Below, piece after piece: positions 1-8,344 of a DNA stretch of 37,452 nucleotides (positions are counted from its first letter, which is position 1; each line of letters begins with the position of its first letter). The translations under genes and the position numbers were made by a program. The stretch is from Staphylococcus simulans (GTDB taxonomy: Bacteria > Bacillota > Bacilli > Staphylococcales > Staphylococcaceae): assembly GCF_002902285.1 (NCBI RefSeq), contig NZ_PPRU01000020.1:1-37452 (forward strand). The letters run 5' to 3'. A model generated the notes under the pieces. That model had not been told where the DNA came from. It did no database searches and saw nothing but the letters and a program-made list of their open reading frames with translations.

Positions 1-1
1 G

Positions 2-1051
2 TATAGACAAGGATTTAATTCAAAATTCATTATAAAAAGTCATTTGAAGAAATATTTTTCAATGGATTTTAAAAGAGTATTTGGTAATTTAAATCCTGAT
101 GTTCTAATCGATTATGGTGGTTACAATAAAATGTTTACAGCACTTTTTGCATTTGCACCTGTAAAAGTTAAAGCAATTTTTCTTCATGCAAATATGTTTG
201 AAGAATATCATAAAAAAATAAATGGGGTCTATAAACACAAATGGAACTTAAAAGTTATTTTTAGTTTGTATGATCAATTTGATAGAATTGTATCTGTTTC
301 GGAAAGCGTTAACGAAGAAAACCAGAAAAACTTAGCAGAATTTATAACTAATCCACTGAAAAAAATGATTTCAATTGAAAATGTTATTGATGGTGGAGAA
401 ATAATTAAAATAGCTCAAGAAGCACATGATAAAAATAAACATATTCAACTATACAATGATGGAAACAAAGTAGATTTCACTATATACAATATAAATGAAG
501 TAAATAAACGCAATTGTAATATAAAATGTGTACAGTCACCAAGTAAGGATGATATTAATTTTGTAAGTGTAGGTAGACTATCACCTGAAAAAAATCATTC
601 TAATTTAATCAAAGCATTTAAAAAGGTAGTTGAAAAAGAAAAAAATAGTAAATTGTTTATTATCGGAAATGGCCCTTTATATAATGATTTAAATAAACTG
701 ATTCAACAGTTGAACTTACAAGAAAATGTCTTTCTTCTAGGTTTTATACAAACTCCTTTTATATTTATAGAACAATGTGATTGTTTTGTATTAGCTTCAA
801 ATAATGAAGGTCAAGGAATGGCAATTATAGAAGCAAATGTATTGGGTAAACCAATTATCGGAACTAACGTAAGTGGTATTAATACAGTTATAAATAAAGA
901 AAATGGTTTGTTGGTAGAAAATAATGTTGAGAGTATCACTAATGGATTACTAAAGTTTCTAAAAGGTGAAGTACCAGCATCAAAATTTGACTATAAAAAG
1001 TATAATGAAAAAATCATTAATAAATTAGAAAATGATCTCTTAGACTTATAA
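2..1051 (+). CDS. GT4-family glycosyltransferase, 5' end cut by window edge
   Basis: The reading frame is open to the left edge of the window, so the gene is incomplete; the first in-window start codon (TTG at 44) is not needed as a start. The visible part is a GT-B glycosyltransferase of family GT4. Its C-terminal Rossmann half shows VSVGRLSPEKNHSNLIKAF and the E-x7-E type nucleotide-sugar motif in NEGQGMAIIEANVLGKP. The N-terminal half has YGGYNKMF and DRIVSVSESV, as in enzymes that glycosylate teichoic acids or surface proteins in staphylococci. Acceptor and sugar cannot be read from the sequence. It is clearly more AT-rich than the genes from 1624 on, which hints at an accessory locus. 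A strong terminator follows at 1073. Family assignment is firm; the specific role is inference. Confidence 0.8.
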   Translation, partial: YRQGFNSKFIIKSHLKKYFSMDFKRVFGNLNPDVLIDYGGYNKMFTALFAFAPVKVKAIFLHANMFEEYHKKINGVYKHKWNLKVIFSLYDQFDRIVSVSESVNEENQKNLAEFITNPLKKMISIENVIDGGEIIKIAQEAHDKNKHIQLYNDGNKVDFTIYNINEVNKRNCNIKCVQSPSKDDINFVSVGRLSPEKNHSNLIKAFKKVVEKEKNSKLFIIGNGPLYNDLNKLIQQLNLQENVFLLGFIQTPFIFIEQCDCFVLASNNEGQGMAIIEANVLGKPIIGTNVSGINTVINKENGLLVENNVESITNGLLKFLKGEVPASKFDYKKYNEKIINKLENDLLDL

Positions 1052-1072
1052 AACATATGAGATGACACGACA

Positions 1073-1120
1073 TCACATTCTATTTTGGTATGAATTACCA
1101 AAGTAGAATGTGATTTTTTT
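1073..1120 (+). terminator. Intrinsic terminator after the glycosyltransferase
   Basis: Arms 1073-1090 and 1096-1113 pair over 18 bp with one G-T wobble around a 5-nt loop, followed by a run of seven T. Confidence 0.9.
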
Positions 1121-1623
1121 GAACGTAAGTCTAAATATAAAGTAAAAAATGATTTAAAAGAGGGAGAAGCAGGTAATAGAAATAAGTATGATTGATTGGG
1201 GTTATTCAGATATTTTAAGTTTGGTTTAACTACCTCAAATAAATAACAGTTTTCTTTAATACATTCAAAACACCTTTTCAAAGTTTGTTCATAAATTGTG
1301 TATATATTAAAAGAAAATGTTATTGCCCATTATGCGAGCGTGCGTTAAACTGTAACAGGAAGCTATGATTAACATTATCAAAAGGGATAAAAGTAACAGA
1401 GACAAATAAAAAGTTATTTTTTTCAGTATGTAAGCGCATTCAATAAGGAAGGGTTAAAGAAGCGGCTGAACAGTACGACAAATACAAAGATTTTTAAAAT
1501 CCATGTATGTGTTGTGCGGTATGGTCTTTTATTTTTGTAATAATATTGAATGATACTGTTTTAATAATGTATAGCGTCTCTCTACTTGCTTATCACGTAT
1601 GAGTAAATGGAGGATAGATAGAT
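1121..1623. other. Non-coding spacer before the permease; possible gene relic
   Basis: About 500 bases with no convincing gene. Near 1457-1496 a short stretch reads VKEAAEQYDKYKDF and then stops, with no start or ribosome binding site, so it may be the tail of a decayed gene. A cre-like site lies at 1429. A weak promoter for the permease may be TTGAAT (1546) with TATAGC (1570), spaced 18. The ribosome binding site GGAGG (1609-1613) serves the permease. Confidence 0.4.
1429..1442 (+). promoter_or_regulatory. cre-like CcpA site
   Basis: TGTAAGCGCATTCA differs from the consensus TGWAANCGNTNWCA at one position. It lies about 180 bp before the permease start, so carbon catabolite control is possible. 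A single motif match in AT-rich DNA is weak evidence. Confidence 0.35.
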
Positions 1624-2946
1624 ATGAGTAATCAAAATGAGCTTAAACGTAATTTAGGTTTCTTCTCAGCCATTTCCATAGTTATGGGAACGGTAATCGG
1701 CGCTGGCGTATTCTTTAAAGTTTCCAGTGTCGCAGAAGTAACGGGCTCTACAAGTATGGCAATGTTGGTATGGCTGTTAGGTGGTTTAGTAACAATCTGT
1801 GCAGGGTTGACTGCAGCCGAACTTGCCGCCGCAATTCCAGAGACAGGCGGACTTGTTAAATATATTGAATATACTTACGGTAACTTCTGGGGTTACTTAT
1901 CAGGATGGGCGCAAGCATTTATTTATTTCCCAGCAAACGTTGCTGCTTTAGCAATTGTCTTTGCGACGCAATTTACTAACTTATTCCATATTAAAGCACA
2001 TTGGATTTTGTTGATTGCATTAATAACTGCGCTAACTGTATACTTTATCAACTGCTTAGGATCTAAAGCAGGAGGTATGCTTCAGTCTATTACATTAGTA
2101 ATTAAACTGATTCCAATTATCTTAATTGTAGCCGTCGGCTTCTTTGCACCTAGTAATGTAGAATTCTCACTATTCCCAATTCAATCAGGTGAGCAGCAAG
2201 GCTTCTTTACAGCCTTAGGTGCAGGTTTACTTGCGACTATGTTCGCTTATGATGGTTGGATGCACGTTGGTACAATTGCTGGTGAGTTGAAGAATCCAAA
2301 ACGTGACTTACCAGGTGCAATCACTATCGGTTTAGGTGCTGTAATGGTTGTTTATCTTTTAATCAACGCAGTATTCTTAATGACATTACCAATTTCAGAA
2401 ATCAGCGGTAACTTGAACGCAGCAAGTGAAGCTTCTGTTAAAATCTTCGGTAATGGCGGAGGTAAAATTGTCACAATTGGTATCATGGTATCTGTATATG
2501 GTGCTTTAAATGGTTATATGATGACAGGTATGCGTGTACCATATGCGATGGCTGAACGTGGCGGTTTACCATTCAAGAACTTCTTCTTGAAATTGACACC
2601 AGGACAAGCACCATGGGCAAGTGGTTTAGTTCAAATCGTTATTGCTTTCGTTATGATGTCTTTAGGTGCATTCGATACAATTACAAATATGTTGATCTTT
2701 GTTATCTGGACATTCTACACAATGGCTTTCGTAGCAGTAATGATTCTTAGACGTAGAGAACCAGAAATGGAACGTCCTTATAAAGTACCACTTTATCCAA
2801 TCGTACCATTAATTGCGATTGTGTCAGGTGTGTTCGTATTAATTAATACATTATTCACTCAAACATTACTCGCATCAATTGGTATTATCATTACTTTATT
2901 AGGTATTCCAATCTATTATTATACAAAGAGAAAAGAAGCTAAATAA
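1624..2946 (+). CDS. APC-family amino acid permease, SteT/LAT-like
   Basis: A 440-residue integral membrane protein of the amino acid-polyamine-organocation superfamily, with about 12 hydrophobic segments. The N-terminal GTVIGAGVFFKVSSV is the broken first helix that binds the substrate backbone in APC transporters, and ETGGLVKYIEYTYGNFWGYLSGW is typical of the LAT/SteT branch (SteT is the Bacillus subtilis serine/threonine exchanger). It probably exchanges neutral amino acids at the cell membrane. The ATG at 1624 is preceded by GGAGG ending at 1613. The gene is monocistronic, with a terminator 14 bp after the stop. Family is firm; substrate is inferred. Confidence 0.85.
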   Translation: MSNQNELKRNLGFFSAISIVMGTVIGAGVFFKVSSVAEVTGSTSMAMLVWLLGGLVTICAGLTAAELAAAIPETGGLVKYIEYTYGNFWGYLSGWAQAFIYFPANVAALAIVFATQFTNLFHIKAHWILLIALITALTVYFINCLGSKAGGMLQSITLVIKLIPIILIVAVGFFAPSNVEFSLFPIQSGEQQGFFTALGAGLLATMFAYDGWMHVGTIAGELKNPKRDLPGAITIGLGAVMVVYLLINAVFLMTLPISEISGNLNAASEASVKIFGNGGGKIVTIGIMVSVYGALNGYMMTGMRVPYAMAERGGLPFKNFFLKLTPGQAPWASGLVQIVIAFVMMSLGAFDTITNMLIFVIWTFYTMAFVAVMILRRREPEMERPYKVPLYPIVPLIAIVSGVFVLINTLFTQTLLASIGIIITLLGIPIYYYTKRKEAK

Positions 2947-2960
2947 TCTCAATCATTATG

Positions 2961-2990
2961 ATTAGCCGGCAAAATTGCCGGCTAATTTTT
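2961..2990 (+). terminator. Intrinsic terminator after the permease
   Basis: Perfect 12-bp arms 2961-2972 and 2975-2986 (ATTAGCCGGCAA and its complement) followed by a short T tract. Confidence 0.85.
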
Positions 2991-3101
2991 AAATATAAGT
3001 TATCTCAATATTCAAAAATAACAGAATTAAGCGTTATAATATAAACAGATACAACTTTAGATACGGTAATAACTTACCGCAATACAAACGTAAGGAGTAC
3101 G

Positions 3102-4043
3102 ATGAATATGAAAATTGCAGTTGCTGGTGCCGGCGCTATGGGCGGCCGTGTAGGTACACAAATTCAAAAAGCAGGTTACGACGTTACATTTATTGATAGT
3201 TGGTTACCTCACGTTGAGGCTGTACAAAAACATGGCTTTGAAATTCAAACAGAAACTGAGACTTATCAAGTAGATGCGACAATGATTACACCTGAAGAAG
3301 TGAATGATCAATATGATTTAGTCATCATTCTTACCAAAGCAATGCAATCTGTAGAAATGTTGCAAAAGCTGAAAGATAAAGGGGCTATTACTAAAGACAC
3401 AGCAGTATTGACAATGATGAACGGTTTGGGTCATGACGAACGTTTTAAACAAGTCGTACCTGAGGAACAAATCTATCTTGCTGTTACAATGTGGACAGCT
3501 GGTTTAAGAGGACCGGGCAAACTATTACTTGAAGGTGTAGGTACTGTAGACTTCCAACGTGTTGATGGTAAAGAAAGTGAAAGAACAAGAGAAATTAATC
3601 AAGTCTTTGAAGATGCAGGTTTAAATCCAACAATCAGTAATCAAATTATGCAAACAGTTTGGTTAAAAGCAGCACTTAATAGTGTAGTTAATCCACTTTG
3701 TACAATTTTAGATAAACGTATCGTTGATTTTGCAGCATACGAAAATTCACGCGAAATGATTACACCAATCATACGTGAAATCGTAGAAGTAGCAGCTGCT
3801 AAAGGCGTTGAAGTAGATTTTGACACAATCGTGCATAAAATCGAAGGATCTTATCCTGTTGAAACACAAGGTTTACATCATCCTTCAATGCACCAAGACT
3901 TATATAGTGGTCGTTTAACAGAAGTTGATTACCTAAACGGTCAAGTTGAAGAATATGGTCAAGAATTTGGTATTCCAACACCAAACAATACAATGTTGAA
4001 ACATTTAGTACACCAATTAGAAATGACACATGTAAAAGCATAA
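3102..4043 (+). CDS. Ketopantoate reductase-like oxidoreductase (PanE/ApbA family)
   Basis: A 313-residue NADPH-dependent reductase. The N-terminus MKIAVAGAGAMGGRVG is the Rossmann GxGxxG cofactor site, and LTKAMQS with a conserved lysine and the C-terminal SMHQDLYSGRLTEVDYLNG match the ApbA fold, whose PanE members reduce 2-dehydropantoate to pantoate for coenzyme A synthesis. The family also contains paralogues acting on other 2-keto acids. No panB or panC lies nearby, so pantothenate function is not proven. AAGGAG (3092-3097) sits only 4 nt before the ATG at 3102 and 10 nt before an in-frame ATG at 3108; family members usually begin MKI, so 3108 is a real alternative. Terminators on both sides suggest a single-gene unit. 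Confidence 0.82.
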   Translation: MNMKIAVAGAGAMGGRVGTQIQKAGYDVTFIDSWLPHVEAVQKHGFEIQTETETYQVDATMITPEEVNDQYDLVIILTKAMQSVEMLQKLKDKGAITKDTAVLTMMNGLGHDERFKQVVPEEQIYLAVTMWTAGLRGPGKLLLEGVGTVDFQRVDGKESERTREINQVFEDAGLNPTISNQIMQTVWLKAALNSVVNPLCTILDKRIVDFAAYENSREMITPIIREIVEVAAAKGVEVDFDTIVHKIEGSYPVETQGLHHPSMHQDLYSGRLTEVDYLNGQVEEYGQEFGIPTPNNTMLKHLVHQLEMTHVKA

Positions 4044-4055
4044 TTAAGATCTTTA

Positions 4056-4084
4056 AAAGCTCTGCATGATGCAGGGCTTTTTTT
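4056..4084 (+). terminator. Intrinsic terminator after the PanE-like gene
   Basis: 11-bp arms 4056-4066 and 4070-4080 with one G-T wobble, a TGA loop and a T run to 4084. Confidence 0.9.
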
Positions 4085-4152
4085 CATTTGAATGGATTCA
4101 TAAGCACATTGTATGACTAACTTATTTAATTATGTGATAATTAATATACAAC

Positions 4153-4166
4153 TGAAAACGCTTCAC
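4153..4166 (+). promoter_or_regulatory. cre-like site before aldA
   Basis: TGAAAACGCTTCAC carries a perfect cre left half and centre (TGAAAACGCTT) with a divergent right end. It lies 80 bp before the aldA start, just downstream of a GATAAT-like -10 at 4136, where CcpA could block transcription. Confidence 0.5.
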
Positions 4167-4178
4167 AATAGGTTTTAA

Positions 4179-4207
4179 CAAGGTTTCCAAGCTTTTCATA
4201 AACCTTG
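4179..4207 (+). promoter_or_regulatory. Inverted repeat in the aldA leader
   Basis: CAAGGTTT (4179-4186) and AAACCTTG (4200-4207) form perfect 8-bp arms around 13 nt. It could be a repressor operator or a leader hairpin. No T run follows, so it is not a terminator. Confidence 0.4.
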
Positions 4208-4245
4208 AGCAATAAATAAATTAGCTTTAAAGGAGGCTTTTAATC

Positions 4246-5733
4246 ATGAGTGTAAATGTAAGAGACTATATCCAAGACAGTTATGATTTATTTATTAATG
4301 GTGAGTTTGTACCGAGCGAATCAGGAGAAACAATTGACGTTTCAAACCCAGCAACAGGTGAGGTTATCACTAAAGTAGCTAAAGCAAGCGAAAAAGATGT
4401 TGATAAAGCTGTTCAAGCAGCACAAGCAGCATTCGACAGCTGGAGTAAAACACCTAAAGCAGAGCGCGTGAAATTATTACGCGAAATTGGTGACAAATTA
4501 TTAGAACAAAAAGATCGTTTCGCAGTTATCGAAACATTAAATAATGGTAAACCGATTCGTGAAACATCCACAATCGATATTCCATTATCAGCACGTCATT
4601 ATGAATACTTCGCAAGTGTAATTGACACAGATGAAGGTACAGTTAATGACATGAGTGAAGATGTTATGAGTATTGTACGTCATGAACCAATTGGTGTTGT
4701 AGGTGCCGTAGTAGCATGGAACTTCCCAATGTTATTATCAGCTTGGAAATTAGCACCAGCACTTGCGGCTGGTAACACAGTAGTCATCCAACCATCATCA
4801 TCTACACCAGTCAGCTTAATTGAATTAGCTAAAATCTTCCAAGAAGTATTACCTAATGGTGTAGTAAACATCTTAACAGGTAAAGGTTCTGAATCAGGTA
4901 ATGCAATCTTTAATCACGAAGGTGTAGATAAATTATCATTCACTGGTTCAACAGAAGTAGGTTATCAAGTTGCTGATGCTGCAGCGAAACGCTTAGTTCC
5001 TGCAACACTAGAACTTGGTGGTAAATCAGCTAACATCATCTTAGACGATGCAAACTTAGATGTTGCGGTAGAAGGTATTCAACTTGGTATCTTATTCAAC
5101 CAAGGTGAAGTCTGCAGTGCTGGTTCACGCTTACTTGTACAAGAAGATATCTATGATAAATTAATGGATCGCTTAAAAGATGCATTCAGCCGTATTAAAG
5201 TAGGTGACCCTCTAGATGAAAATATTCAAATGGGTTCACAAACAGGTGAAGCACAATTAGAAAAAATCCAAAATTATGTAGATTATGCTAAAGAATCAGG
5301 TGCAGAAATCTTAGTTGGCGGTAACCGCTTAACAGATGGAGAATTATCTAAAGGTTATTTCTTCGAACCAACAATCATTGCAGTAGAAAATAATAAAAAC
5401 AAACTTGCACAAGAAGAAATCTTTGGCCCTGTCTTAACAGTTATTAAAGTTAAAGATGAAGACGAAGCAATTCAAATCGCAAATGATTCTGAATACGGTT
5501 TAGCAGGCGGCGTTTTCTCTGAAAACATCAACCGTGCATTGAAAGTTGCACGTGAAGTTAGAACAGGCCGTATCTGGGTTAACACTTATAACCAAGTACC
5601 AGAAGGCGCTCCATTCGGTGGCTACAAAAAATCTGGTATTGGCCGTGAAACTTACAAAGCAGCTATCCAAAACTATCAACAAGTTAAAAACATTTATATT
5701 GATACAAGCAACCAAACTAAAGGACTATACTAA
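4246..5733 (+). CDS. aldA: NAD-dependent aldehyde dehydrogenase AldA
   Basis: A 495-residue enzyme that closely matches the staphylococcal AldA sequence as I remember it; it oxidises aldehydes to carboxylates with NAD(P). All ALDH landmarks are present: VVAWNFPM with the oxyanion Asn159, FTGSTEVG at 232-239 for the cofactor, general base Glu256 in LELGGK, nucleophile Cys290 in GEVCSAGS, and the C-terminal EEIFGPV and [13 protein letters not shown] motifs. The start has a strong AAAGGAGG (4229-4236). It stands alone between a regulatory leader with a cre-like site and an inverted repeat, and a strong terminator. Catabolite control is likely. The physiological aldehyde is not known from the sequence. 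Confidence 0.93.
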   Translation: MSVNVRDYIQDSYDLFINGEFVPSESGETIDVSNPATGEVITKVAKASEKDVDKAVQAAQAAFDSWSKTPKAERVKLLREIGDKLLEQKDRFAVIETLNNGKPIRETSTIDIPLSARHYEYFASVIDTDEGTVNDMSEDVMSIVRHEPIGVVGAVVAWNFPMLLSAWKLAPALAAGNTVVIQPSSSTPVSLIELAKIFQEVLPNGVVNILTGKGSESGNAIFNHEGVDKLSFTGSTEVGYQVADAAAKRLVPATLELGGKSANIILDDANLDVAVEGIQLGILFNQGEVCSAGSRLLVQEDIYDKLMDRLKDAFSRIKVGDPLDENIQMGSQTGEAQLEKIQNYVDYAKESGAEILVGGNRLTDGELSKGYFFEPTIIAVENNKNKLAQEEIFGPVLTVIKVKDEDEAIQIANDSEYGLAGGVFSENINRALKVAREVRTGRIWVNTYNQVPEGAPFGGYKKSGIGRETYKAAIQNYQQVKNIYIDTSNQTKGLY

Positions 5734-5770
5734 GTTTCATTTGGTCCAAAAAATGTATTAATTTGAATTT

Positions 5771-5813
5771 AAGCACCAACCATCTTATTTATTGAAGATG
5801 GTTGGTGCTTTTT
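5771..5813 (+). terminator. Intrinsic terminator after aldA
   Basis: Perfect 16-bp arms 5771-5786 and 5795-5810 around an 8-nt loop, followed by T-rich sequence. Confidence 0.92.
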
Positions 5814-6071
5814 ATTTTGTTAGAAGGATAAAGTCCTCGTATACTTTGAAGTCATTGTATAACCTTCATTAAGAATATATAGATTTTGTAAAGATGCTAG
5901 GTTTTATTAGAAAAAGTCAAAGTCATCTATTATAATGTGAAACAAATTCTAAGTAGTATATTAAAAACATATTGTTTCTAAATTTAAAATACAAATTTGG
6001 GTATATAGATAAATAACCCTTAATATAAATAGAAGAAGTGGAAACATTTTACAATAGAACGGAGAAATAGA
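5814..6071 (+). promoter_or_regulatory. Upstream region of the CsbB-like gene
   Basis: Non-coding and AT-rich. A TATAAT at about 5931 could be a vegetative -10. Further down, GGGTAT at 5999-6004 with ATTTAA at 5982-5987 (11-nt spacer) resembles a sigma-B promoter with a slightly short spacer. Bacillus csbB is known to be sigma-B controlled, which makes this suggestive but not proven. Confidence 0.3.
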
Positions 6072-7217
6072 ATGGTTAAAGTAAGAATGTTAATCCCATG
6101 CTTTAATGAAGAAGATGTTATCAACTACACATACAAAGAACTAAAGAAAGTTCTAGAAGAAGATTCGAAAAAACAAAACTATGATTTTGATTTACTTTTT
6201 ATTGACGACGGGAGTAAGGATAGCACAATTGAAAAGGTTAAAGATTACAGTCAATATGATTCACACGTAAAATACATTGAATTCAGTAGAAACTTTGGTA
6301 AAGAAGCTGCAATGTATGCTGGACTGGATCAAAGTAGAGATGTTGATGCAGTGATTATTTTAGATGGTGATCTACAACATCCACCTGAATTAATTCCACA
6401 AATGATTGAGAAGTATTTAGAAAATGGTACAGACCAAGTTATTGCTAAACGTAATCGTGAAGGAGAAAAAGCTACACGTAAATTTATGACGCATTGTTAT
6501 TATAAGTTGGTCAATCGCTTTGTCGATGTACCAATTGAAGATGGTGTAGGTGATTTCCGTTTATTAAGTCAACGTGTAGTACGTACACTTGCTGATTTAG
6601 GAGAGACACAAAGATTCTCTAAAGGATTATTTTCTTGGGTAGGTTATAAGACAGAAACGATTGAATACGAAAACCAAGAACGCATAGCTGGGGACTCTAA
6701 GTGGTCGTTCTTTAAATTATTAGATTACGGTGTAGACGGTGTAATTTCGTTTAACAACAAGCCGTTACGTACAATTATGTACTTTGGTATGGGCATTTTT
6801 GGTATTAGTTTATTATACTTGTTAATCAATTTCTTAATGATTATCTTTAACGGTATTGACGCACCAGGTTATTTCACTACAATTTTTGCGATTTTATTCT
6901 TAGGTAGTATTCAGTTGATTTCATTAGGAGTTATTGGTGAATATATTGGACGTATTTATTATGAAGTGAAGAATCGTCCGAAATATCTTCAACAAGATTC
7001 AAATTTAAAAGAACAGTCAGCAGAAAAGAAGAAAACAGAGGAATTCGAATCAACATCTGATCAACGAGAGAAATATCCTAATATAGAACCCTTGCATCAT
7101 GCGATACCAAAACCTCAAGAACCTGTATCATACAAAACGAATTTACAAGAACGAGAAGAAAGTGAATTAAAAGAAAAAGAAAAACAAGCACAACGTATCA
7201 AACAAATGAATGTATAA
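6072..7217 (+). CDS. CsbB/GtrB-like membrane GT2 glycosyltransferase with long charged tail
   Basis: A 381-residue family 2 glycosyltransferase of the polyisoprenyl-phosphate type. VRMLIPCFNEEDVI opens the GT-A domain, LFIDDGSKDST and ILDGDLQHPPELI supply the Asp motifs for UDP-sugar and metal, and RNFGKEAAMYAGLD and QRFSKGLFSWVGY are family signatures. Two membrane helices at about residues 235-295 anchor it, ending at GEYIGRIYYEVKNRPKY. Relatives (CsbB, GtrB) load glucose or GlcNAc onto undecaprenyl phosphate for transfer to lipoteichoic acid or other envelope polymers outside the cell. The last 75 or so residues are a hydrophilic Lys/Glu/Gln-rich tail beyond the usual end of the family. 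The flippase and transferase partners are not in this window. It is monocistronic. Confidence 0.85.
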   Translation: MVKVRMLIPCFNEEDVINYTYKELKKVLEEDSKKQNYDFDLLFIDDGSKDSTIEKVKDYSQYDSHVKYIEFSRNFGKEAAMYAGLDQSRDVDAVIILDGDLQHPPELIPQMIEKYLENGTDQVIAKRNREGEKATRKFMTHCYYKLVNRFVDVPIEDGVGDFRLLSQRVVRTLADLGETQRFSKGLFSWVGYKTETIEYENQERIAGDSKWSFFKLLDYGVDGVISFNNKPLRTIMYFGMGIFGISLLYLLINFLMIIFNGIDAPGYFTTIFAILFLGSIQLISLGVIGEYIGRIYYEVKNRPKYLQQDSNLKEQSAEKKKTEEFESTSDQREKYPNIEPLHHAIPKPQEPVSYKTNLQEREESELKEKEKQAQRIKQMNV

Positions 7218-7220
7218 AAT

Positions 7221-7270
7221 AAAGCGGCATGTTTAAGAAAGCAAAATCTTTCGTTAAACGTGCCGCTTTT
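7221..7270. terminator. Bidirectional terminator between convergent genes
   Basis: AAAGCGGCA (7221-7229) pairs with TGCCGCTTT (7261-7269), extended by GTTTAA with TTAAAC inside. T-rich flanks lie on both strands, between the + gene ending at 7217 and the - gene ending at 7277. Confidence 0.85.
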
Positions 7271-7276
7271 ATAATA

Positions 7277-7534
7277 TTAGTCAGTTTCATCATGTGCTTT
7301 ATCAGATTTGAAACCTTGAAGTACGATGAAGAATTCACCGACTACAATAAAAATAACTGTATGAGCTAATAAGATAATACCTTGCAAGTTATACCCGATA
7401 ATTATAATGAAGAATAAAACAGGAATGATAAACTTAGCTTTGCCACTTGCTTTTGACGCAATTACTTTTTGAAGAAGAATCGCAATAATCAGCGTAACAA
7501 GCGGTACAATCCAATGCATTAAAAATGGAGACAT
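7277..7534 (-). CDS. Small three-helix membrane protein, paralogue A
   Basis: An 85-residue hydrophobic protein with about three membrane helices (residues 8-25, 33-50 and 55-75) and a short charged C-terminus. I do not recognise a function. It is related to the next two minus-strand genes: each opens with a helix, then a basic stretch, then a hydrophobic-hydrophobic-Pro motif (here KFIIPVLFF). It starts 3 bp after the stop of its upstream neighbour, and its ribosome binding site AGGTGA lies inside that gene's end, so the two are probably co-transcribed and translationally coupled. Confidence 0.75.
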   Translation of the reverse strand: MSPFLMHWIVPLVTLIIAILLQKVIASKASGKAKFIIPVLFFIIIIGYNLQGIILLAHTVIFIVVGEFFIVLQGFKSDKAHDETD

Positions 7535-7537
7535 GTT

Positions 7538-7828
7538 TTATGTCACCTCTTTCTTTTTGTCTGCTTCAGAATGTTTCTGTTTATTTTCCTCATGTCGTTT
7601 AAGTTGTTGTTCAAGGCCGAAGAGTTGAACTGCGCCTAATATAAAGAAAATAATAAAAGTTGGTAAGTTAATGATATGTGTTAAGAACAACACCAACAAA
7701 ATGACTGAATATACAATCGGTACTACAAACTTATATTTCTTATTGGTATGACGCAGTATGTAGTGCTGCGTAAATAGTGCGGCAACATAAAGAATGACGA
7801 TACTGATAGTACTTAGAAAAGTAGCCAA
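7538..7828 (-). CDS. Small three-helix membrane protein, paralogue B
   Basis: A 96-residue protein with three hydrophobic segments (about 5-22, 33-50, 54-72) and a Lys/Glu/His-rich cytoplasmic-looking tail of 20-25 residues that the other two copies lack. The shared motif is KFVVPIVYS. The start is a TTG at 7828 with AAGAAGGTG a few bases upstream; no ATG fits. A possible promoter on the minus strand is TTGTCT followed 16 nt later by TATGAT, just upstream. Function unknown. It is the first gene of a two-gene unit with 7277-7534. Confidence 0.72.
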   Translation of the reverse strand: MATFLSTISIVILYVAALFTQHYILRHTNKKYKFVVPIVYSVILLVLFLTHIINLPTFIIFFILGAVQLFGLEQQLKRHEENKQKHSEADKKKEVT

Positions 7829-7901
7829 CGTTGCACCTTCTTTATAATATATTATTGATTATGGTTATAGTTTATCATATTGGTTGAGCTTGTTAAGACA
7901 A

Positions 7902-7933
7902 TAAAAAACATACCTAAAATCAATTAGGTATGT
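7902..7933 (-). terminator. Terminator after paralogue C
   Basis: Perfect 10-bp arms 7908-7917 and 7924-7933, followed on the minus strand by six T. Confidence 0.88.
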
Positions 7934-7940
7934 GTGTAAG

Positions 7941-8198
7941 TCAGTCTTTGAAACCTTTAAAGTTTTTGACAGTACCGTGTGTGTATCTATAAACGTGAAA
8001 CGCAGTCACAAGTACATATAGAATGTAGACTGGAACGACGATATAGTTTGCGATGAATAAACCTGTCATCACAAGTACAGAAATTACAGGCACGATTAAA
8101 TTCCAGTCGCTTTTAATACGTTTCATTAAAGAACCTTGAATTAAAATAACCGTCACGAAGAAAATTAATGATAATACCCACATTAAAACTGGAGACAT
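7941..8198 (-). CDS. Small three-helix membrane protein, paralogue C
   Basis: An 85-residue membrane protein of the same family as its two downstream neighbours. It begins MSPVLMWVLS, much like MSPFLMHWIV in paralogue A, and carries NLIVPVISV at the shared proline position, with three helices and a short basic tail. A strong GAGGAGG ribosome binding site lies about 9 nt before the ATG. Its own terminator separates it from the A/B pair, so the three are probably two transcription units. Role unknown; tandem duplication is the likeliest origin. Confidence 0.74.
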   Translation of the reverse strand: MSPVLMWVLSLIFFVTVILIQGSLMKRIKSDWNLIVPVISVLVMTGLFIANYIVVPVYILYVLVTAFHVYRYTHGTVKNFKGFKD

Positions 8199-8283
8199 AT
8201 TAGACGAACCTCCTCACTTATCTATGTTTTTGAGCTTACTTTCATTCTAAAGGCAGTTGGTATGTTAAGCAAATACATGAGAA

Positions 8284-8314
8284 GCGGGACAGTGCCGTTT
8301 TGACACTGCCCCGC
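8284..8314 (-). terminator. GC-rich hairpin after the NADH oxidase gene
   Basis: GCGGG and CAGTG (8284-8294) pair with CACTG and CCCGC (8304-8314) around one mismatch. No clear T run follows on either strand, so termination is probable but not certain. Confidence 0.5.
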
Positions 8315-8344
8315 ACTCTACATGATTATTAATTTAATGAGTTG

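Noticed and set aside
991..1281. Minus-strand 96-codon frame after the first glycosyltransferase
   Set aside because: It runs through the terminator hairpin at 1073-1113 and the end of the opposite gene, has no ribosome binding site and a composition that looks like noncoding AT-rich DNA.
1457..1496. Small gene encoding VKEAAEQYDKYKDF
   Set aside because: A stop lies just upstream in frame and there is no start codon or ribosome binding site; at most a relic.
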